Part shown: positions 54,416-64,000 of the stretch, one piece after another
Layout: each line of letters starts with the position of its first letter
Numbering within the stretch: position 1 is the first letter of the stretch
DNA from: Pectobacterium zantedeschiae
GTDB taxonomy: Bacteria; Pseudomonadota; Gammaproteobacteria; Enterobacterales; Enterobacteriaceae
Reading direction: 5' to 3'
Length of the DNA stretch: 64,000 nt
Assembly: GCF_004137795.1 (NCBI RefSeq)
Contig: NZ_NWTM01000007.1
Span: forward strand, 32,621 to 96,620
Program-made: the position numbers and the translations under genes
Notes under the pieces: generated by a model
The model's input: the letters and a program-made list of their open reading frames with translations, nothing else
What the model was told of the DNA's origin: nothing
Database searches by the model: none

Positions 54416-54521
54416 AGCCCTCACGTAACGGGTCGCTACCCAGTGGATCGGTTCGGGTGAACACACCCTGAAGATAGCCGTTCCGACATACTTCTTTCAC
54501 GCCAAAGGGTAAATACGAATC

Positions 54522-54761
54522 ATGCGTATTACTATTTTCACTAAGCCAGATTGTGTTCAATGCAACGCCACGTGCCGTGCGCTGGATAAGCAAGGAATTA
54601 ACTATCAACTGGTGGACTTAACTGAAGATGAACAGGCGTTACAGCAGGTAAGAGCGTTGGGCTATCAGCAGGTGCCCGTCGTGATGACGGCCGATGACCA
54701 TTGGAGCGGCTTCCGCCCAGATAAGATCAGTACTCTGAACGCCGCCCTGCAATTGCAGTAA
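54522..54761 (+). CDS. nrdH: Glutaredoxin-like protein NrdH
   Basis: A 79-residue redox protein that reduces the NrdEF ribonucleotide reductase. The active site is CVQC at residues 11-14; the C-terminal WSGFRPD is the NrdH signature for thioredoxin reductase use. First gene of nrdHIEF; 10 bases before nrdI. Confidence 0.97.
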   Translation: MRITIFTKPDCVQCNATCRALDKQGINYQLVDLTEDEQALQQVRALGYQQVPVVMTADDHWSGFRPDKISTLNAALQLQ

Positions 54762-54771
54762 GGGAGGCAAT

Positions 54772-55179
54772 ATGAACCCGCTGGTCTATTTCTCCAGCCA
54801 GTCGGAAAACACGCATCGCTTCATTTCCAGGGTTGGTTTACCAGCCCTAAGAATACCGATTGCGACAGAACAGCCTGTATTGAAAGTTGATCGCCCCTAT
54901 ATTCTGGTTGTCCCCAGCTACGGCGGAGGCAGTCCGAAAGGGGCTGTGCCGCGTCAGGTCATCATCTTTCTCAACGATCCGCACAATCGCGCTTATCTGC
55001 GTGGCGTGATTGCCGCAGGCAATACCAATTTCGGTGCAGCGTACTGCATCGCCGGTGACATCATAGCGCAGAAATGTCAGGTGCCCTACCTGTACCGCTT
55101 TGAATTGCTCGGCACGGCAGAAGACGTTGCAAATGTGCGTAAGGGAGTAACTGAATTTTGGCAACAACAGACCACGTGA
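54772..55179 (+). CDS. nrdI: Flavodoxin-like protein NrdI
   Basis: A 135-residue flavoprotein that helps assemble the dimanganese-tyrosyl cofactor of NrdF. The FMN phosphate loop is in [19 protein letters not shown] and [14 protein letters not shown] complete the flavin pocket. Its end overlaps the nrdE start by 22 bases, implying coupling. Confidence 0.96.
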   Translation: MNPLVYFSSQSENTHRFISRVGLPALRIPIATEQPVLKVDRPYILVVPSYGGGSPKGAVPRQVIIFLNDPHNRAYLRGVIAAGNTNFGAAYCIAGDIIAQKCQVPYLYRFELLGTAEDVANVRKGVTEFWQQQTT

Positions 55180-57323
55180 GTGCAAAGGCAACCAAAACCG
55201 ACGCGGATGCCCACTCACTCGATTACCATGCGTTGAACGCCATGCTGAATCTCTACGACGCGGAGGGAAATATCCAGTTCGAGATGGATAAACTCGCGGC
55301 ACGCCGTTATTTCCTACAGCATGTAAACCAGAACACCGTGTTCTTCCACAATCTGGAAGAAAAGCTGCGTTATTTAGTTGAAGAAGGTTACTACGAAGCA
55401 GAAGTACTGGACCAATATCACTTCGATTTCATCAAGAGTCTTTTCCAACAAGCCTACGCTCACAAATTTCGCTTTCAAACCTTTCTGGGCGCGTTCAAGT
55501 ACTACACCGGCTACACGCTCAAAACCTTTGACGGCAAACGTTATCTGGAACGCTATGAAGATCGTGTTTGCCTCGTAGCGCTGGCCCTCGCCAAAGGGGA
55601 CACCGCACTAGCTAGCGCGTTGGTCGACGAGATCATCAGCGGACGCTTTCAGCCCGCCACGCCCACGTTTCTCAACTGTGGTAAAAAACAGCGCGGTGAG
55701 CTGGTTTCCTGCTTCCTGCTACGTATCGAAGACAATATGGAGTCGATTGGTCGAGCGATAAACTCCGCGCTTCAGCTTTCAAAACGCGGCGGCGGCGTAG
55801 CCTTCATGCTCAGCAACATCCGCGAAACCGGCGCACCAATCAAGCGTATCGAAAACCAGTCGTCCGGCATTATTCCCATCATGAAAATGCTGGAAGACGC
55901 ATTCTCCTACGCCAACCAACTGGGCGCACGTCAAGGCGCAGGTGCGGTGTACCTCAACGCCCACCACCCAGATATTCTGCGTTTTCTGGATACCAAGCGG
56001 GAAAATGCCGATGAGAAAATCCGTATCAAGACGCTGTCTTTAGGTGTGGTCATTCCCGATATCACGTTCCAACTGGCGAAGAATAATCAGGTGATGTACC
56101 TGTTCTCACCTTATGATGTCGAGCAGGTTTACGGGGTGCCGCTGTCAGAAATTAGCGTAACCGAAAAATACCATGAAATGGTAAACGACAAGCGCATCCG
56201 TAAATCCCAAATTAAGGCCCGCGAATTCTTCCAGATTCTCGCCGAAATCCAGTTCGAGTCCGGTTATCCCTACATGATGTTTGAGGATACGGTGAATCGC
56301 GCGAATCCGATTCACGGCCGCATCAATATGAGTAACCTGTGCTCTGAGATTTTACAGGTCAATGACGCCAGCCTGTACGACGACGATCTCGGCTACCGCC
56401 ACATTGGCAAAGACATCTCCTGCAACCTCGGCTCGATGAATATCGCCAATGCGATGGCCTCGCCGGATTTCGGACAGACGGTTGAAATGGCGATCCGTGC
56501 GCTGACCGCCGTTTCCGATATGAGCCACATCCGTTCTGTGCCATCTATCGAAAAAGGCAACGACGAATCGCACGCGATTGGTTTAGGGCAGATGAATCTG
56601 CACGGCTATCTGGCGAAAGAGCGTATTTTTTACGGCACAGAAGAAGCCGTCGATTTCACTAATATCTATTTCTACACCGTCGCTTTCCACGCAATTCGGG
56701 CATCGAACGCGCTAGCGATAGAACGTAATCAGCGCTTTTCCGGGTTTGAGCTCTCCAAATACGCCACAGGCGAGTATTTTGATAAATACATCGAACAGCA
56801 GTGGGAGCCGACAACCGCCCGCGCGCGTGAACTGTTTGAACAGGCGGGCATCCATATTCCTAACCAGCAAGACTGGGCAGCGCTGCGCGAATCCGTTATT
56901 GCGCACGGTATTTACAACCAGAACTTGCAGGCTGTTCCACCGACCGGTTCGATTTCGTATATCAACCACTCGACGTCCAGTATCCATCCGATTGTGTCAC
57001 GCATTGAAATTCGTAAAGAGGGCAAGATCGGTCGCGTCTACTACCCTGCCCCTTATATGAACAACAACAACCTGGAGTATTACCAGGATGCCTATGAGAT
57101 CGGGCCGCAGAAGATCATCGACACCTACGCCGCCGCAACGCAGCACGTCGATCAGGGGCTGTCGCTGACGCTATTTTTCCGCGATACCGCCACCACGCGT
57201 GACATCAATAAAGCGCAGATTTATGCCTGGACCAAAGGTATTAAAACTATTTATTACATTCGCATACGGCAGATGGCGCTGGAAGGCACCGAAGTTCAGG
57301 GCTGTGTGTCCTGTGCGCTATAA
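55158..57323 (+). CDS. nrdE: Ribonucleoside-diphosphate reductase 2, alpha subunit
   Basis: A 721-residue class Ib catalytic subunit. Active-site cysteines lie in [13 protein letters not shown] and NLCSEI; the radical-transfer and redox C-terminal pair is CVSC at the very end. It lacks the N-terminal ATP cone that gives overall activity control in NrdA. Start is TTG 55158 inside nrdI, with AAGGGAG 10 bases upstream, giving MATTDHV like E. coli NrdE. It is slightly longer than E. coli (714) because of a longer N-terminus. Confidence 0.97.
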   Translation: MATTDHVSAKATKTDADAHSLDYHALNAMLNLYDAEGNIQFEMDKLAARRYFLQHVNQNTVFFHNLEEKLRYLVEEGYYEAEVLDQYHFDFIKSLFQQAYAHKFRFQTFLGAFKYYTGYTLKTFDGKRYLERYEDRVCLVALALAKGDTALASALVDEIISGRFQPATPTFLNCGKKQRGELVSCFLLRIEDNMESIGRAINSALQLSKRGGGVAFMLSNIRETGAPIKRIENQSSGIIPIMKMLEDAFSYANQLGARQGAGAVYLNAHHPDILRFLDTKRENADEKIRIKTLSLGVVIPDITFQLAKNNQVMYLFSPYDVEQVYGVPLSEISVTEKYHEMVNDKRIRKSQIKAREFFQILAEIQFESGYPYMMFEDTVNRANPIHGRINMSNLCSEILQVNDASLYDDDLGYRHIGKDISCNLGSMNIANAMASPDFGQTVEMAIRALTAVSDMSHIRSVPSIEKGNDESHAIGLGQMNLHGYLAKERIFYGTEEAVDFTNIYFYTVAFHAIRASNALAIERNQRFSGFELSKYATGEYFDKYIEQQWEPTTARARELFEQAGIHIPNQQDWAALRESVIAHGIYNQNLQAVPPTGSISYINHSTSSIHPIVSRIEIRKEGKIGRVYYPAPYMNNNNLEYYQDAYEIGPQKIIDTYAAATQHVDQGLSLTLFFRDTATTRDINKAQIYAWTKGIKTIYYIRIRQMALEGTEVQGCVSCAL

Positions 57324-58310
<987 letters not shown>

Positions 58311-58312
58311 AA

Positions 58313-58350
58313 AAATGGCCACCGCATTCTGGGTGGCCATTTTTTCTATA
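58313..58350 (+). terminator. Terminator of nrdHIEF
   Basis: ATGGCCACC pairs with GGTGGCCAT around an 8-base loop, followed by TTTTTTCT; an A-run precedes it. Confidence 0.9.
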
Positions 58351-58392
58351 CGCTATTTTCCGCAGCTCTTTTTTTCTATAAGAACCAGAAAT

Positions 58393-58424
58393 GAAAAAAC
58401 CCTGAATCATTGCTGATTCAGGGT
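58393..58424 (-). terminator. Terminator of tRNA-Asp
   Basis: ACCCTGAATCA (58399-58409) and TGATTCAGGGT (58414-58424) form a perfect 11-bp stem. The A-run at 58393-58398 gives a T-run on the minus strand, 11 bases after the tRNA 3' end. Confidence 0.9.
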
Positions 58425-58434
58425 CTTCAATAAG

Positions 58435-58511
58435 TGGCGGAACGGACGGGGCTCGAACCCGCGACCCCCTGCGTGACAGGCAGGTATTCTAACCAACTGA
58501 ACTACCGCTCC
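58435..58511 (-). tRNA. aspV: tRNA-Asp (GUC)
   Basis: A 77-nt cloverleaf on the minus strand: acceptor GGAGCGG/CCGTTCC, anticodon GTC in loop CTGTCAC, T-arm GGTTCGAGCC, encoded CCA. Single gene next to dnaQ, as aspV in E. coli. Confidence 0.97.
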
Positions 58512-58535
58512 ACTCGTGCTCACTGAGCGGTGTGA

Positions 58536-58564
58536 ATACTAAGATGATGGCACTATTACGTCAA
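58536..58564 (-). promoter_or_regulatory. Promoter of tRNA-Asp
   Basis: On the minus strand TTGACG (58559-58564), 17-base spacer, TAGTAT (58536-58541), about 25 bases ahead of the tRNA 5' end. Confidence 0.75.
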
Positions 58565-58682
58565 TGCTTTTTATAACTAACCGTTTCTGTTTGCTTATAA
58601 TTTCATCTTACTAACTACTATCTCACCAGGGATATAATCCACTTATCCGTTTTGCCATGTAAAGGACGATACTTCGGCTGTG

Positions 58683-59420
58683 TTATTCCGCTCGCCACAG
58701 GCAACTCCCCCCTTTTTTAGCAATCAGATCCAGTCGTTGTTCATGCGCTAATAACTCTGCCTCATCGGCATAGAGTACCTTTAACGCCGATTGTGGACGG
58801 ACAATTCTTTGGATCGTTTCGCTATTCTCATTCTGCTGCTGCGCTTCCCCCTCCATCGCAAAGGTCAGGGAAGTTTGGCCACCGGTCATCGCCAAATAAA
58901 CTTCTGCCAGAATCTCGGCATCGAGCAATGCGCCGTGCAGCGTACGCTTGCTGTTGTCTATCAAATAGCGATCGCAGAGCGCATCCAAACTGTTTCGCTT
59001 ACCGGGAAAGATCTTCCGTGCCATAAACAGGCTATCGGTGATCTTACAGAACGTCTCCGTCTTGGGAATATCCCGGCTCAGCAACCGGAATTCGTAATCC
59101 ATAAAGCCGATATCAAACGTCGCGTTATGAATGACCAACTCCGCACCACGGATAAAATCGAGAAAATCATCTGCGATATCAGCATATGTCGGTTTATCAG
59201 CAAGAAACTCATCGCTGATACCATGTACGTTATACGCTTCGGGATCGACTAAACGATCGGGTTTGATATAAACATGAAAATGGCGGCCAGTCAGGCGGCG
59301 GTTAATAACTTCGACCGCACCGATCTCGATAATTTTATGCCCTTCGTAGTGGACCCCCAGCTTATTCATACCGGTGGTTTCTGTATCCAGGACGATTTGT
59401 CGCGTAATTTCAGTGCTCAT
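58683..59420 (-). CDS. dnaQ: DNA polymerase III epsilon subunit (proofreading exonuclease)
   Basis: A 245-residue 3'-5' exonuclease of the DEDDh type. ExoI is [11 protein letters not shown], ExoII is [14 protein letters not shown], Exo[17 protein letters not shown]. The C-terminal third binds the alpha subunit. It diverges from rnhA; their starts are 56 bases apart and the promoters overlap, as in E. coli. Confidence 0.97.
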   Translation of the reverse strand: MSTEITRQIVLDTETTGMNKLGVHYEGHKIIEIGAVEVINRRLTGRHFHVYIKPDRLVDPEAYNVHGISDEFLADKPTYADIADDFLDFIRGAELVIHNATFDIGFMDYEFRLLSRDIPKTETFCKITDSLFMARKIFPGKRNSLDALCDRYLIDNSKRTLHGALLDAEILAEVYLAMTGGQTSLTFAMEGEAQQQNENSETIQRIVRPQSALKVLYADEAELLAHEQRLDLIAKKGGSCLWRAE

Positions 59421-59475
59421 CGTTTTCGTTTATGTCAGACTTGCCGTTTTTACCATGAGGGAGAGTCTACCAGAG

Positions 59476-59940
59476 ATGCGCAAACAGGTAGAAATTTTCA
59501 CCGACGGATCTTGCCTCGGTAATCCCGGCCCCGGCGGTTATGGCGCCCTGCTGCGCTACAAGCAGCACGAAAGAGCATTGAGTGCAGGTTATCGTCTTAC
59601 GACGAATAACAGAATGGAACTAATGGCCGCCATTGCAGCGCTTGAAACACTGACCACCGACTGTGACGTTATACTCAGCACAGACAGCCAATATGTTCGC
59701 CAGGGAATCACCAGTTGGATTCATAACTGGAAAAAGCGTGGTTGGAAAACAGCCGACAAAAAGCCTGTCAAAAATGTCGATCTCTGGAAAAGACTAGATA
59801 CCGCGATTCAGCGCCATTCAGTGCGCTGGGAATGGGTAAAAGGGCACGCAGGTCACCCGGAAAACGAACGCTGTGATGAACTGGCTCGCGCTGCTGCCAC
59901 TGCACCAACACTTGATGACACCGGCTACCAGGCGGAGTAA
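59476..59940 (+). CDS. rnhA: Ribonuclease HI
   Basis: A 154-residue endonuclease that cuts RNA in RNA-DNA hybrids. The catalytic acids are in [17 protein letters not shown] (Asp10), NRMELMAAI (Glu48), STDSQYV (Asp70) and the C-terminal ERCDELAR (Asp134). Start at ATG giving MRKQVEIF; a longer frame extends upstream over the dnaQ promoter region and is not supported by homology. Confidence 0.96.
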   Translation: MRKQVEIFTDGSCLGNPGPGGYGALLRYKQHERALSAGYRLTTNNRMELMAAIAALETLTTDCDVILSTDSQYVRQGITSWIHNWKKRGWKTADKKPVKNVDLWKRLDTAIQRHSVRWEWVKGHAGHPENERCDELARAAATAPTLDDTGYQAE

Positions 59941-59959
59941 ATCATATGAGGCGCGTGCC

Positions 59960-60670
59960 TCATCTTCGATATATCTTTGTTGCGCCCACCGTGCGGCGCA
60001 CAGATGCTTTCCGCAATCGTGCTCTCATCGGCGTGAACGTTAGTGGAATTGTTCGCTTCCGGGCAATAATCAGTGTCAGACACCCCAACATCGGAATATG
60101 TTTATTCAGCTTCCCTTTATTCCTTCGCCATGGCGTAACGTGAAAATGGGTCTGATGAATAACCTCATAGTTCAATAGTCCCAGCCAGTCCATGATACGC
60201 ATTTGAGTGAACATTCGACTGCAATAGGGATGCTTTTTATTAAGTTTGGGAATCAGTTTGCCAAGACCAACCAGACTGATCGGATTAAACGTACTGAGTA
60301 TTAGCCAACCATCATCCACCAAGACACGATCAACCTCCCGCAAAATACGATGCGGATCCGATGAATAAGAGAGCGTTTGAGCGAGCAAACAGGCATCAAT
60401 AGACTTTTCAGAGAAGGGTAATTGATAGGCATCAGCCATGACCTGAAGATTATCACCGTGTGGAGCAACGTTAACCTGATGCGCAATCGCACACTCTGTT
60501 ACGTGGATTTCCGCACTCAGCGCTCCTACCTTGATAAGATGAAAGCCAAAGAGTTTTGGCCACCATGGCAACAAGGCCTGTTCAAGCGACTCACGATAAA
60601 ATTGCCCGCAGGTGATATCATCCCATGAATCAGGTGCAACAATGGTCTGAGGGATTTGTGCCGATTTCAT
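59960..60670 (-). CDS. yafS: Class I SAM-dependent methyltransferase-like protein YafS
   Basis: A 236-residue protein with a methyltransferase type-11 fold. The post-II block is FSEKSIDACLLAQTLSYSSDP, followed by RILREVDRVLVDDGWLILS. The first glycine-rich loop is degenerate (no clear GxGxG), so activity is uncertain. The C-terminus is very basic (RARLRKASVRR). It lies between rnhA and gloB as in E. coli and is divergent from gloB. Confidence 0.9.
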   Translation of the reverse strand: MKSAQIPQTIVAPDSWDDITCGQFYRESLEQALLPWWPKLFGFHLIKVGALSAEIHVTECAIAHQVNVAPHGDNLQVMADAYQLPFSEKSIDACLLAQTLSYSSDPHRILREVDRVLVDDGWLILSTFNPISLVGLGKLIPKLNKKHPYCSRMFTQMRIMDWLGLLNYEVIHQTHFHVTPWRRNKGKLNKHIPMLGCLTLIIARKRTIPLTFTPMRARLRKASVRRTVGATKIYRR

Positions 60671-60713
60671 CTTCTATTGTCGTCCCCAGGCTACTAGCAA
60701 AAAGAGGTGATGA

Positions 60714-61469
60714 ATGAATCTTATCAGTATCCCCGCACTTCAGGACAACTACATTTGGTTATTGAGCAATAAAGCAAATCGCTGTGTTATCGTCGATCCT
60801 GGTGAAGCAAGCCCAGTGCTTGATACGCTCGATCAAAACTCACTTTTCCCCGAAGCAATTTTACTCACTCACCACCATAACGACCACGTGGGAGGTGTCC
60901 GCGAGATACTCAATCATTACCCTAACTTGCCCGTTTTCGGCCCGAAAGAAACTGCGAAATGCGGCGCAACCTACTTATTAGAGGAAGGAAATACCGTCGC
61001 TTTGTTAAATTCGGAATTTTCTGTAATTGAGGTTCCAGGACACACATCTGGTCATATTGCCTACTATAATGCGCCATTTTTGTTCTGTGGCGATACGCTA
61101 TTTTCAGCGGGATGCGGTCGTATATTTGAAGGAAATCCAAAGCAAATGTATGAATCAATTAAAAAAATAGCAGAGCTTCCTGACGATACGCTGGTGTGCT
61201 GCGCTCATGAATACACGCTATCAAACTTAAGATTTTCTAATACCATATGGCCTGAAGATCCAGATATTGAATCTTATCTTCATAAAATCAGTCAGATACG
61301 AGAAAAATCGCAGTCTAGTCTGCCAACAACACTAGCTCTGGAGAGAAGAATCAATCTATTTCTCCGCTGCCATGAGATTGATTTAAAAAGAAAATTATCA
61401 AAAGAACCTGAAAATATAGAGAATTGGCAAGTTTTTGAGATGCTACGTAGCAAGAAAGACTGCTTTTGA
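60714..61469 (+). CDS. gloB: Hydroxyacylglutathione hydrolase (glyoxalase II)
   Basis: A 251-residue metallo-beta-lactamase fold enzyme that frees lactate and glutathione from S-lactoylglutathione in methylglyoxal detoxification. The metal site is THHHNDH near residue 53, then GHTSGH near 111 and [13 protein letters not shown] with the bridging Asp. The C-terminal helical domain binds glutathione ([10 protein letters not shown]). Sequence is noticeably AT-rich in its second half compared with its neighbours. Confidence 0.96.
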   Translation: MNLISIPALQDNYIWLLSNKANRCVIVDPGEASPVLDTLDQNSLFPEAILLTHHHNDHVGGVREILNHYPNLPVFGPKETAKCGATYLLEEGNTVALLNSEFSVIEVPGHTSGHIAYYNAPFLFCGDTLFSAGCGRIFEGNPKQMYESIKKIAELPDDTLVCCAHEYTLSNLRFSNTIWPEDPDIESYLHKISQIREKSQSSLPTTLALERRINLFLRCHEIDLKRKLSKEPENIENWQVFEMLRSKKDCF

Positions 61470-61539
61470 AGGTTTAGGTTGTGCTATTCCTCTAATCAAA
61501 GTATCCTTGCTCGTCTTTTAAGCAACTATTGACCAACAT

Positions 61540-62913
61540 ATGAAGGCTAAAGCGATGATCATCGCCTCAGTCTTGCTGGCGGGTTGTCAGGTATCACCTC
61601 ATGACACCTCGCAACCTAAGCAGCATGCACAGAGTTTGTCTTCGGCAAGTCAAAGTGAAGCAGGAAAGTACACAGATGGTCGAGAGGCCTCCGCGCGATG
61701 GCTAGATGACGATAGTCTCGCGCAACGAGATCTGTGGAACTTCATTGGCGACGAGCTGAAGATGGAGGTTCCGGATAACGCCCGGATCCGCGAGCAAAAA
61801 ACGCGTTATTTGAAGAATAAGAGCTATCTCCACGATGTAACATTACGGGCAGAGCCGTACATGTACTGGATAGTCGAGCAGATTAAGCAACGTAAAATGC
61901 CGATGGAACTGGTACTGCTACCCATAGTGGAGAGCGCTTTTGATCCAAGTGCCACATCATCCGCCAATGCCGCAGGGCTATGGCAGATTATCCCTGGCAC
62001 AGGACGTAATTATGGTTTGAAACAAAACCAATGGTATGACGGGCGTCGCGACGTGATTGCGTCTACGACGGCTGCGCTGGATATGATGCAACGGCTCAAC
62101 ACGATGTTTGATGGTGACTGGTTATTGACAGTTGCTGCATACAACAGTGGCGAAGGGCGTGTCATGCAAGCGATGAAGTCGAATAAAGCGAAAGGGAAAT
62201 CAACCAACTTCTGGGCATTGGCGTTACCGCGTGAAACGTCTATTTATGTTCCTAAGATGCTGGCCTTGAGCGACATTCTTAAAAACAGCAAAAAATACGG
62301 TGTAAATCTGCCACAGCCCAATGAAAGCCGGGCATTAGCCAAGGTGGAACTGGGGCAACAGATAGAGTTGACACAAGCCGCTGAGATGGCTGGCCTGTCG
62401 TTGAACAAGCTGAAGAGCTATAACTCGGGCTATAAACGTAATGTTACCGCGCCAAATGGGCCACATTACATTATGGTTCCTAAAGCTCACGTTGAGCAGT
62501 TGAAAGATTCGCTGGCTGATGGCGACATTGCAGCGGTTCAACCAACACGTTTAGCGCAAACGCAGTCAACGCCAGCGTCACAGCAGTATAAGGTACGCTC
62601 AGGTGATACCTTATCGGCGATTGCGGCACGACTTAATGTCAGCACGAAAGATTTGCAGAACTGGAACAATTTGCGTAGCGCTGGTGCGCTCAAGGTTGGT
62701 CAGACACTGCAAGTTGCTAAAGCTTCAAGCAATAGCGACTCTATCACCTATCAGGTACGAAAGGGTGATTCGCTGGCAAGTATTGCTAAACGCCATGGCG
62801 TAAATATCGCTGATGTGATGCGCTGGAATACGGTCATCAACAAGAATGCCAACATACAGCCAGGCGATCGTCTGACGCTTTATGTTAGCAACAACATAAA
62901 ACCTGATTCTTAA
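61540..62913 (+). CDS. mltD: Membrane-bound lytic transglycosylase D
   Basis: A 457-residue outer-membrane lipoprotein (lipobox LLAGC near residue 16) that cleaves peptidoglycan. The family 1D SLT domain has LPIVESAFDPSATSSANAAG with the catalytic Glu, LWQIIPGTGRNYGL and VAAYNSGEGRV. Two LysM repeats follow (YKVRSGDTLSAIAARLNVST and YQVRKGDSLASIAKRHGVNI) for peptidoglycan binding. Slightly longer than the E. coli protein. It lies after gloB and before yafD, as in E. coli. Confidence 0.96.
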   Translation: MKAKAMIIASVLLAGCQVSPHDTSQPKQHAQSLSSASQSEAGKYTDGREASARWLDDDSLAQRDLWNFIGDELKMEVPDNARIREQKTRYLKNKSYLHDVTLRAEPYMYWIVEQIKQRKMPMELVLLPIVESAFDPSATSSANAAGLWQIIPGTGRNYGLKQNQWYDGRRDVIASTTAALDMMQRLNTMFDGDWLLTVAAYNSGEGRVMQAMKSNKAKGKSTNFWALALPRETSIYVPKMLALSDILKNSKKYGVNLPQPNESRALAKVELGQQIELTQAAEMAGLSLNKLKSYNSGYKRNVTAPNGPHYIMVPKAHVEQLKDSLADGDIAAVQPTRLAQTQSTPASQQYKVRSGDTLSAIAARLNVSTKDLQNWNNLRSAGALKVGQTLQVAKASSNSDSITYQVRKGDSLASIAKRHGVNIADVMRWNTVINKNANIQPGDRLTLYVSNNIKPDS

Positions 62914-62941
62914 TGTCGTATTAGAATCAGCAACGAAAAAC

Positions 62942-62977
62942 AGCCCTCCTACAGTTTTTGTAGAGGGCTATTTTTTT
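62942..62977. terminator. Terminator between mltD and yafD
   Basis: AGCCCTC-C-TACA pairs with TGTA-GAGGGCT, followed by seven T on the plus strand and preceded by five A, so it can serve both convergent genes. Confidence 0.85.
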
Positions 62978-62984
62978 ATGGCGA

Positions 62985-63773
62985 TTAAATCAGGCTAAAC
63001 TCGACGAGCAGTGGGTTATGATCTGAGGCCTGAGTCACCAATACAGAAGACTGGTTTACGGTCATCTCACGGTAAAAAACGAAATCTAACGGTCGCCCAA
63101 ACGCTTTACGCCGTTGATCATCAACAAAACTCACTTCCTGCAACGCCATCCTTATCGCAAACCGATTAAGTGCATTGATCCTTTGTTGACTCCATGCATT
63201 AAAATCTCCAGCCATAATAGCCGGCCCCTGATGATGTGCGAGTTGCTCCCCAATTGCAGCGAGTTGTTTGGTATAAACCTCAACACCAAAACTAAAGTTA
63301 ACCGCATGGATATTGATAACCATCAGCTTCTGGCCATTCTGAAGCGCATAGACAGTTACCAAAGAGGACTTGGCCAAACGCAACAAGGGTTCCCTTTCAC
63401 GTAAAGGACAGCAATATACTGGCTGGGCCGCTGACAGCGTCATCACACCTGATGGGTGTTGTGGAAGGATAATTGCAGGTACCTGATCGGCAGAAAGGTA
63501 GTTAGTGGTTGCAAAACGAATGAGGTCTGGCGTACTTTGTGCTTCCTGCAACAGGACTAACTGAGTACCTTTACCGAAATTCTGCAATACGGAAAGCCAG
63601 TCCAGCCTTTGCTGCTTGAAAATGTTCCACACCATTACACGTAAGACATCCCCCTCCAACAGCAATGAGCCTGTCGGTAGAGTTTGCTCGGGATAATGAA
63701 TTTCCCCTGGGGGGAAGATACGTTCAGCTGGTTGGCCAGCAACATATCTCATTGCATAGGTTTTTTTCCGCAC
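62985..63773 (-). CDS. yafD: Endonuclease/exonuclease/phosphatase-family protein YafD
   Basis: A 262-residue protein of the EEP superfamily. Characteristic motifs are VLLQEAQS (Glu), [12 protein letters not shown] (Asp/Asn), and the C-terminal [11 protein letters not shown] (Asp-His). It begins GTG at 63773 giving [19 protein letters not shown], which matches E. coli YafD from residue 1; an ATG seven codons on (63752) is an alternative. Function is not firmly known. Confidence 0.93.
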   Translation of the reverse strand: MRKKTYAMRYVAGQPAERIFPPGEIHYPEQTLPTGSLLLEGDVLRVMVWNIFKQQRLDWLSVLQNFGKGTQLVLLQEAQSTPDLIRFATTNYLSADQVPAIILPQHPSGVMTLSAAQPVYCCPLREREPLLRLAKSSLVTVYALQNGQKLMVINIHAVNFSFGVEVYTKQLAAIGEQLAHHQGPAIMAGDFNAWSQQRINALNRFAIRMALQEVSFVDDQRRKAFGRPLDFVFYREMTVNQSSVLVTQASDHNPLLVEFSLI

Positions 63774-64000
63774 GCCTCATCCACTATTAGTTTCAATACA
63801 CCAAATACCCTATCAAAAAAGAGTCCCCTTCCGTTATAAGAATTTTATCGCAGACTTACGGCACACGCCCATAGATAGGAAAGGAAAAGATAAAATGGTC
63901 GGCAAAAAAACGTAAAGAGAAGGAAAAATAGGAAATGATCTAAAAAATTCTAATTTATACATATGAAAAAGCCCTAAGCGTTAGCTTAGGGCTTTTCAAA
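63774..64000. other. Intergenic, ends in a terminator
   Basis: AT-rich sequence with no gene; it should contain the yafD promoter. At 63966-63996 AAAAGCCCTAAGC pairs with GCTTAGGGCTTTT around GTTA, a strong bidirectional terminator that closes a transcript from outside the window. Confidence 0.75.
63966..63996. terminator. Bidirectional terminator at the window end
   Basis: A 13-bp near-perfect stem with A-run and T-run on either side and a 4-base loop. It most likely ends a gene lying beyond position 64000. Confidence 0.85.

Larger units (their letters stand above)
54147..54521. promoter_or_regulatory. Regulatory region of nrdHIEF
   Basis: About 375 bases between speD and nrdH with no gene. 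It holds the candidate Fur site (54257-54275), two NrdR-type boxes (54360-54415) and AT-rich promoter sequence. Confidence 0.6.

Overview
This window is chromosomal DNA of an enteric gamma-proteobacterium. Protein similarity to Escherichia coli, ERIC-like repeats of the form seen in Yersinia, and E. coli-like gene runs (dgt-degP-cdaR, mtn-btuF, hemL-clcA-erpA, fhuCDB-mrcB-hrpB-thpR-sfsA-dksA-gluQ-pcnB-folK-panBCD-yadGH-can-hpt, yacC-speE-speD, aspV-dnaQ-rnhA-yafS-gloB-mltD-yafD) point to a soft-rot enterobacterium, most likely Pectobacterium. The genus is inference from remembered similarity. No search was run. Most of the sequence is core chromosome. There is no prophage, IS element or CRISPR array that I can see.

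Layout. 0-4 kb: two tRNA-Ala genes, a secreted esterase, gltX and a valVVV-lysV tRNA operon. 4.2-9.3 kb: an accessory iron-uptake island with an AraC-type regulator divergent from a small unknown protein, an RhtX/FptX-like MFS permease and an IutA-like TonB receptor; a Fur-like palindrome lies between the two transcripts. 9.5-13.9 kb: a DoxX protein and a sulfate transporter in the Pseudomonas-like arrangement sbp-cysT-cysW-cysA. 14-25 kb: cdaR, degP (sigma-E-like promoter and leader hairpin), dgt, mtn-btuF, a small secreted protein, erpA, clcA, hemL and a glutathione transferase. 25-27.5 kb: a MocR-type regulator divergent from a LysE-type exporter. 27.5-31.4 kb: fhuCDB without fhuA, with a Fur site.

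31.9-48.2 kb: cell wall (mrcB), RNA and tRNA metabolism (hrpB, thpR, gluQ, pcnB), dksA, folate and pantothenate synthesis (folK, panBCD), the yadGH ABC exporter, carbonic anhydrase and hpt. 48.3-51.5 kb: an acetyltransferase and an Fbp/Sfu-type ABC transporter lacking its binding protein. 51.9-54 kb: yacC, speE, speD. 54.2-58.3 kb: the class Ib ribonucleotide reductase operon nrdHIEF with candidate Fur and NrdR sites. 58.4-64 kb: tRNA-Asp, dnaQ/rnhA, yafS, gloB, mltD, yafD.

Iron is the recurring theme: three separate uptake loci (IutA/RhtX-like, FhuCDB, FbpBC-like) and an iron-sparing reductase share the window. The most interesting unexplained signals are a 66-bp structured repeat whose two copies keep the same stem through compensatory changes (18865-18930 and 54081-54146), a 146-bp palindromic MITE-like element (31666-31811), ERIC-like elements carrying modular hairpins, the uncharacterised small partner gene in the siderophore island, a three-site MocR operator, and a probable AUU/AUC start codon on pcnB.
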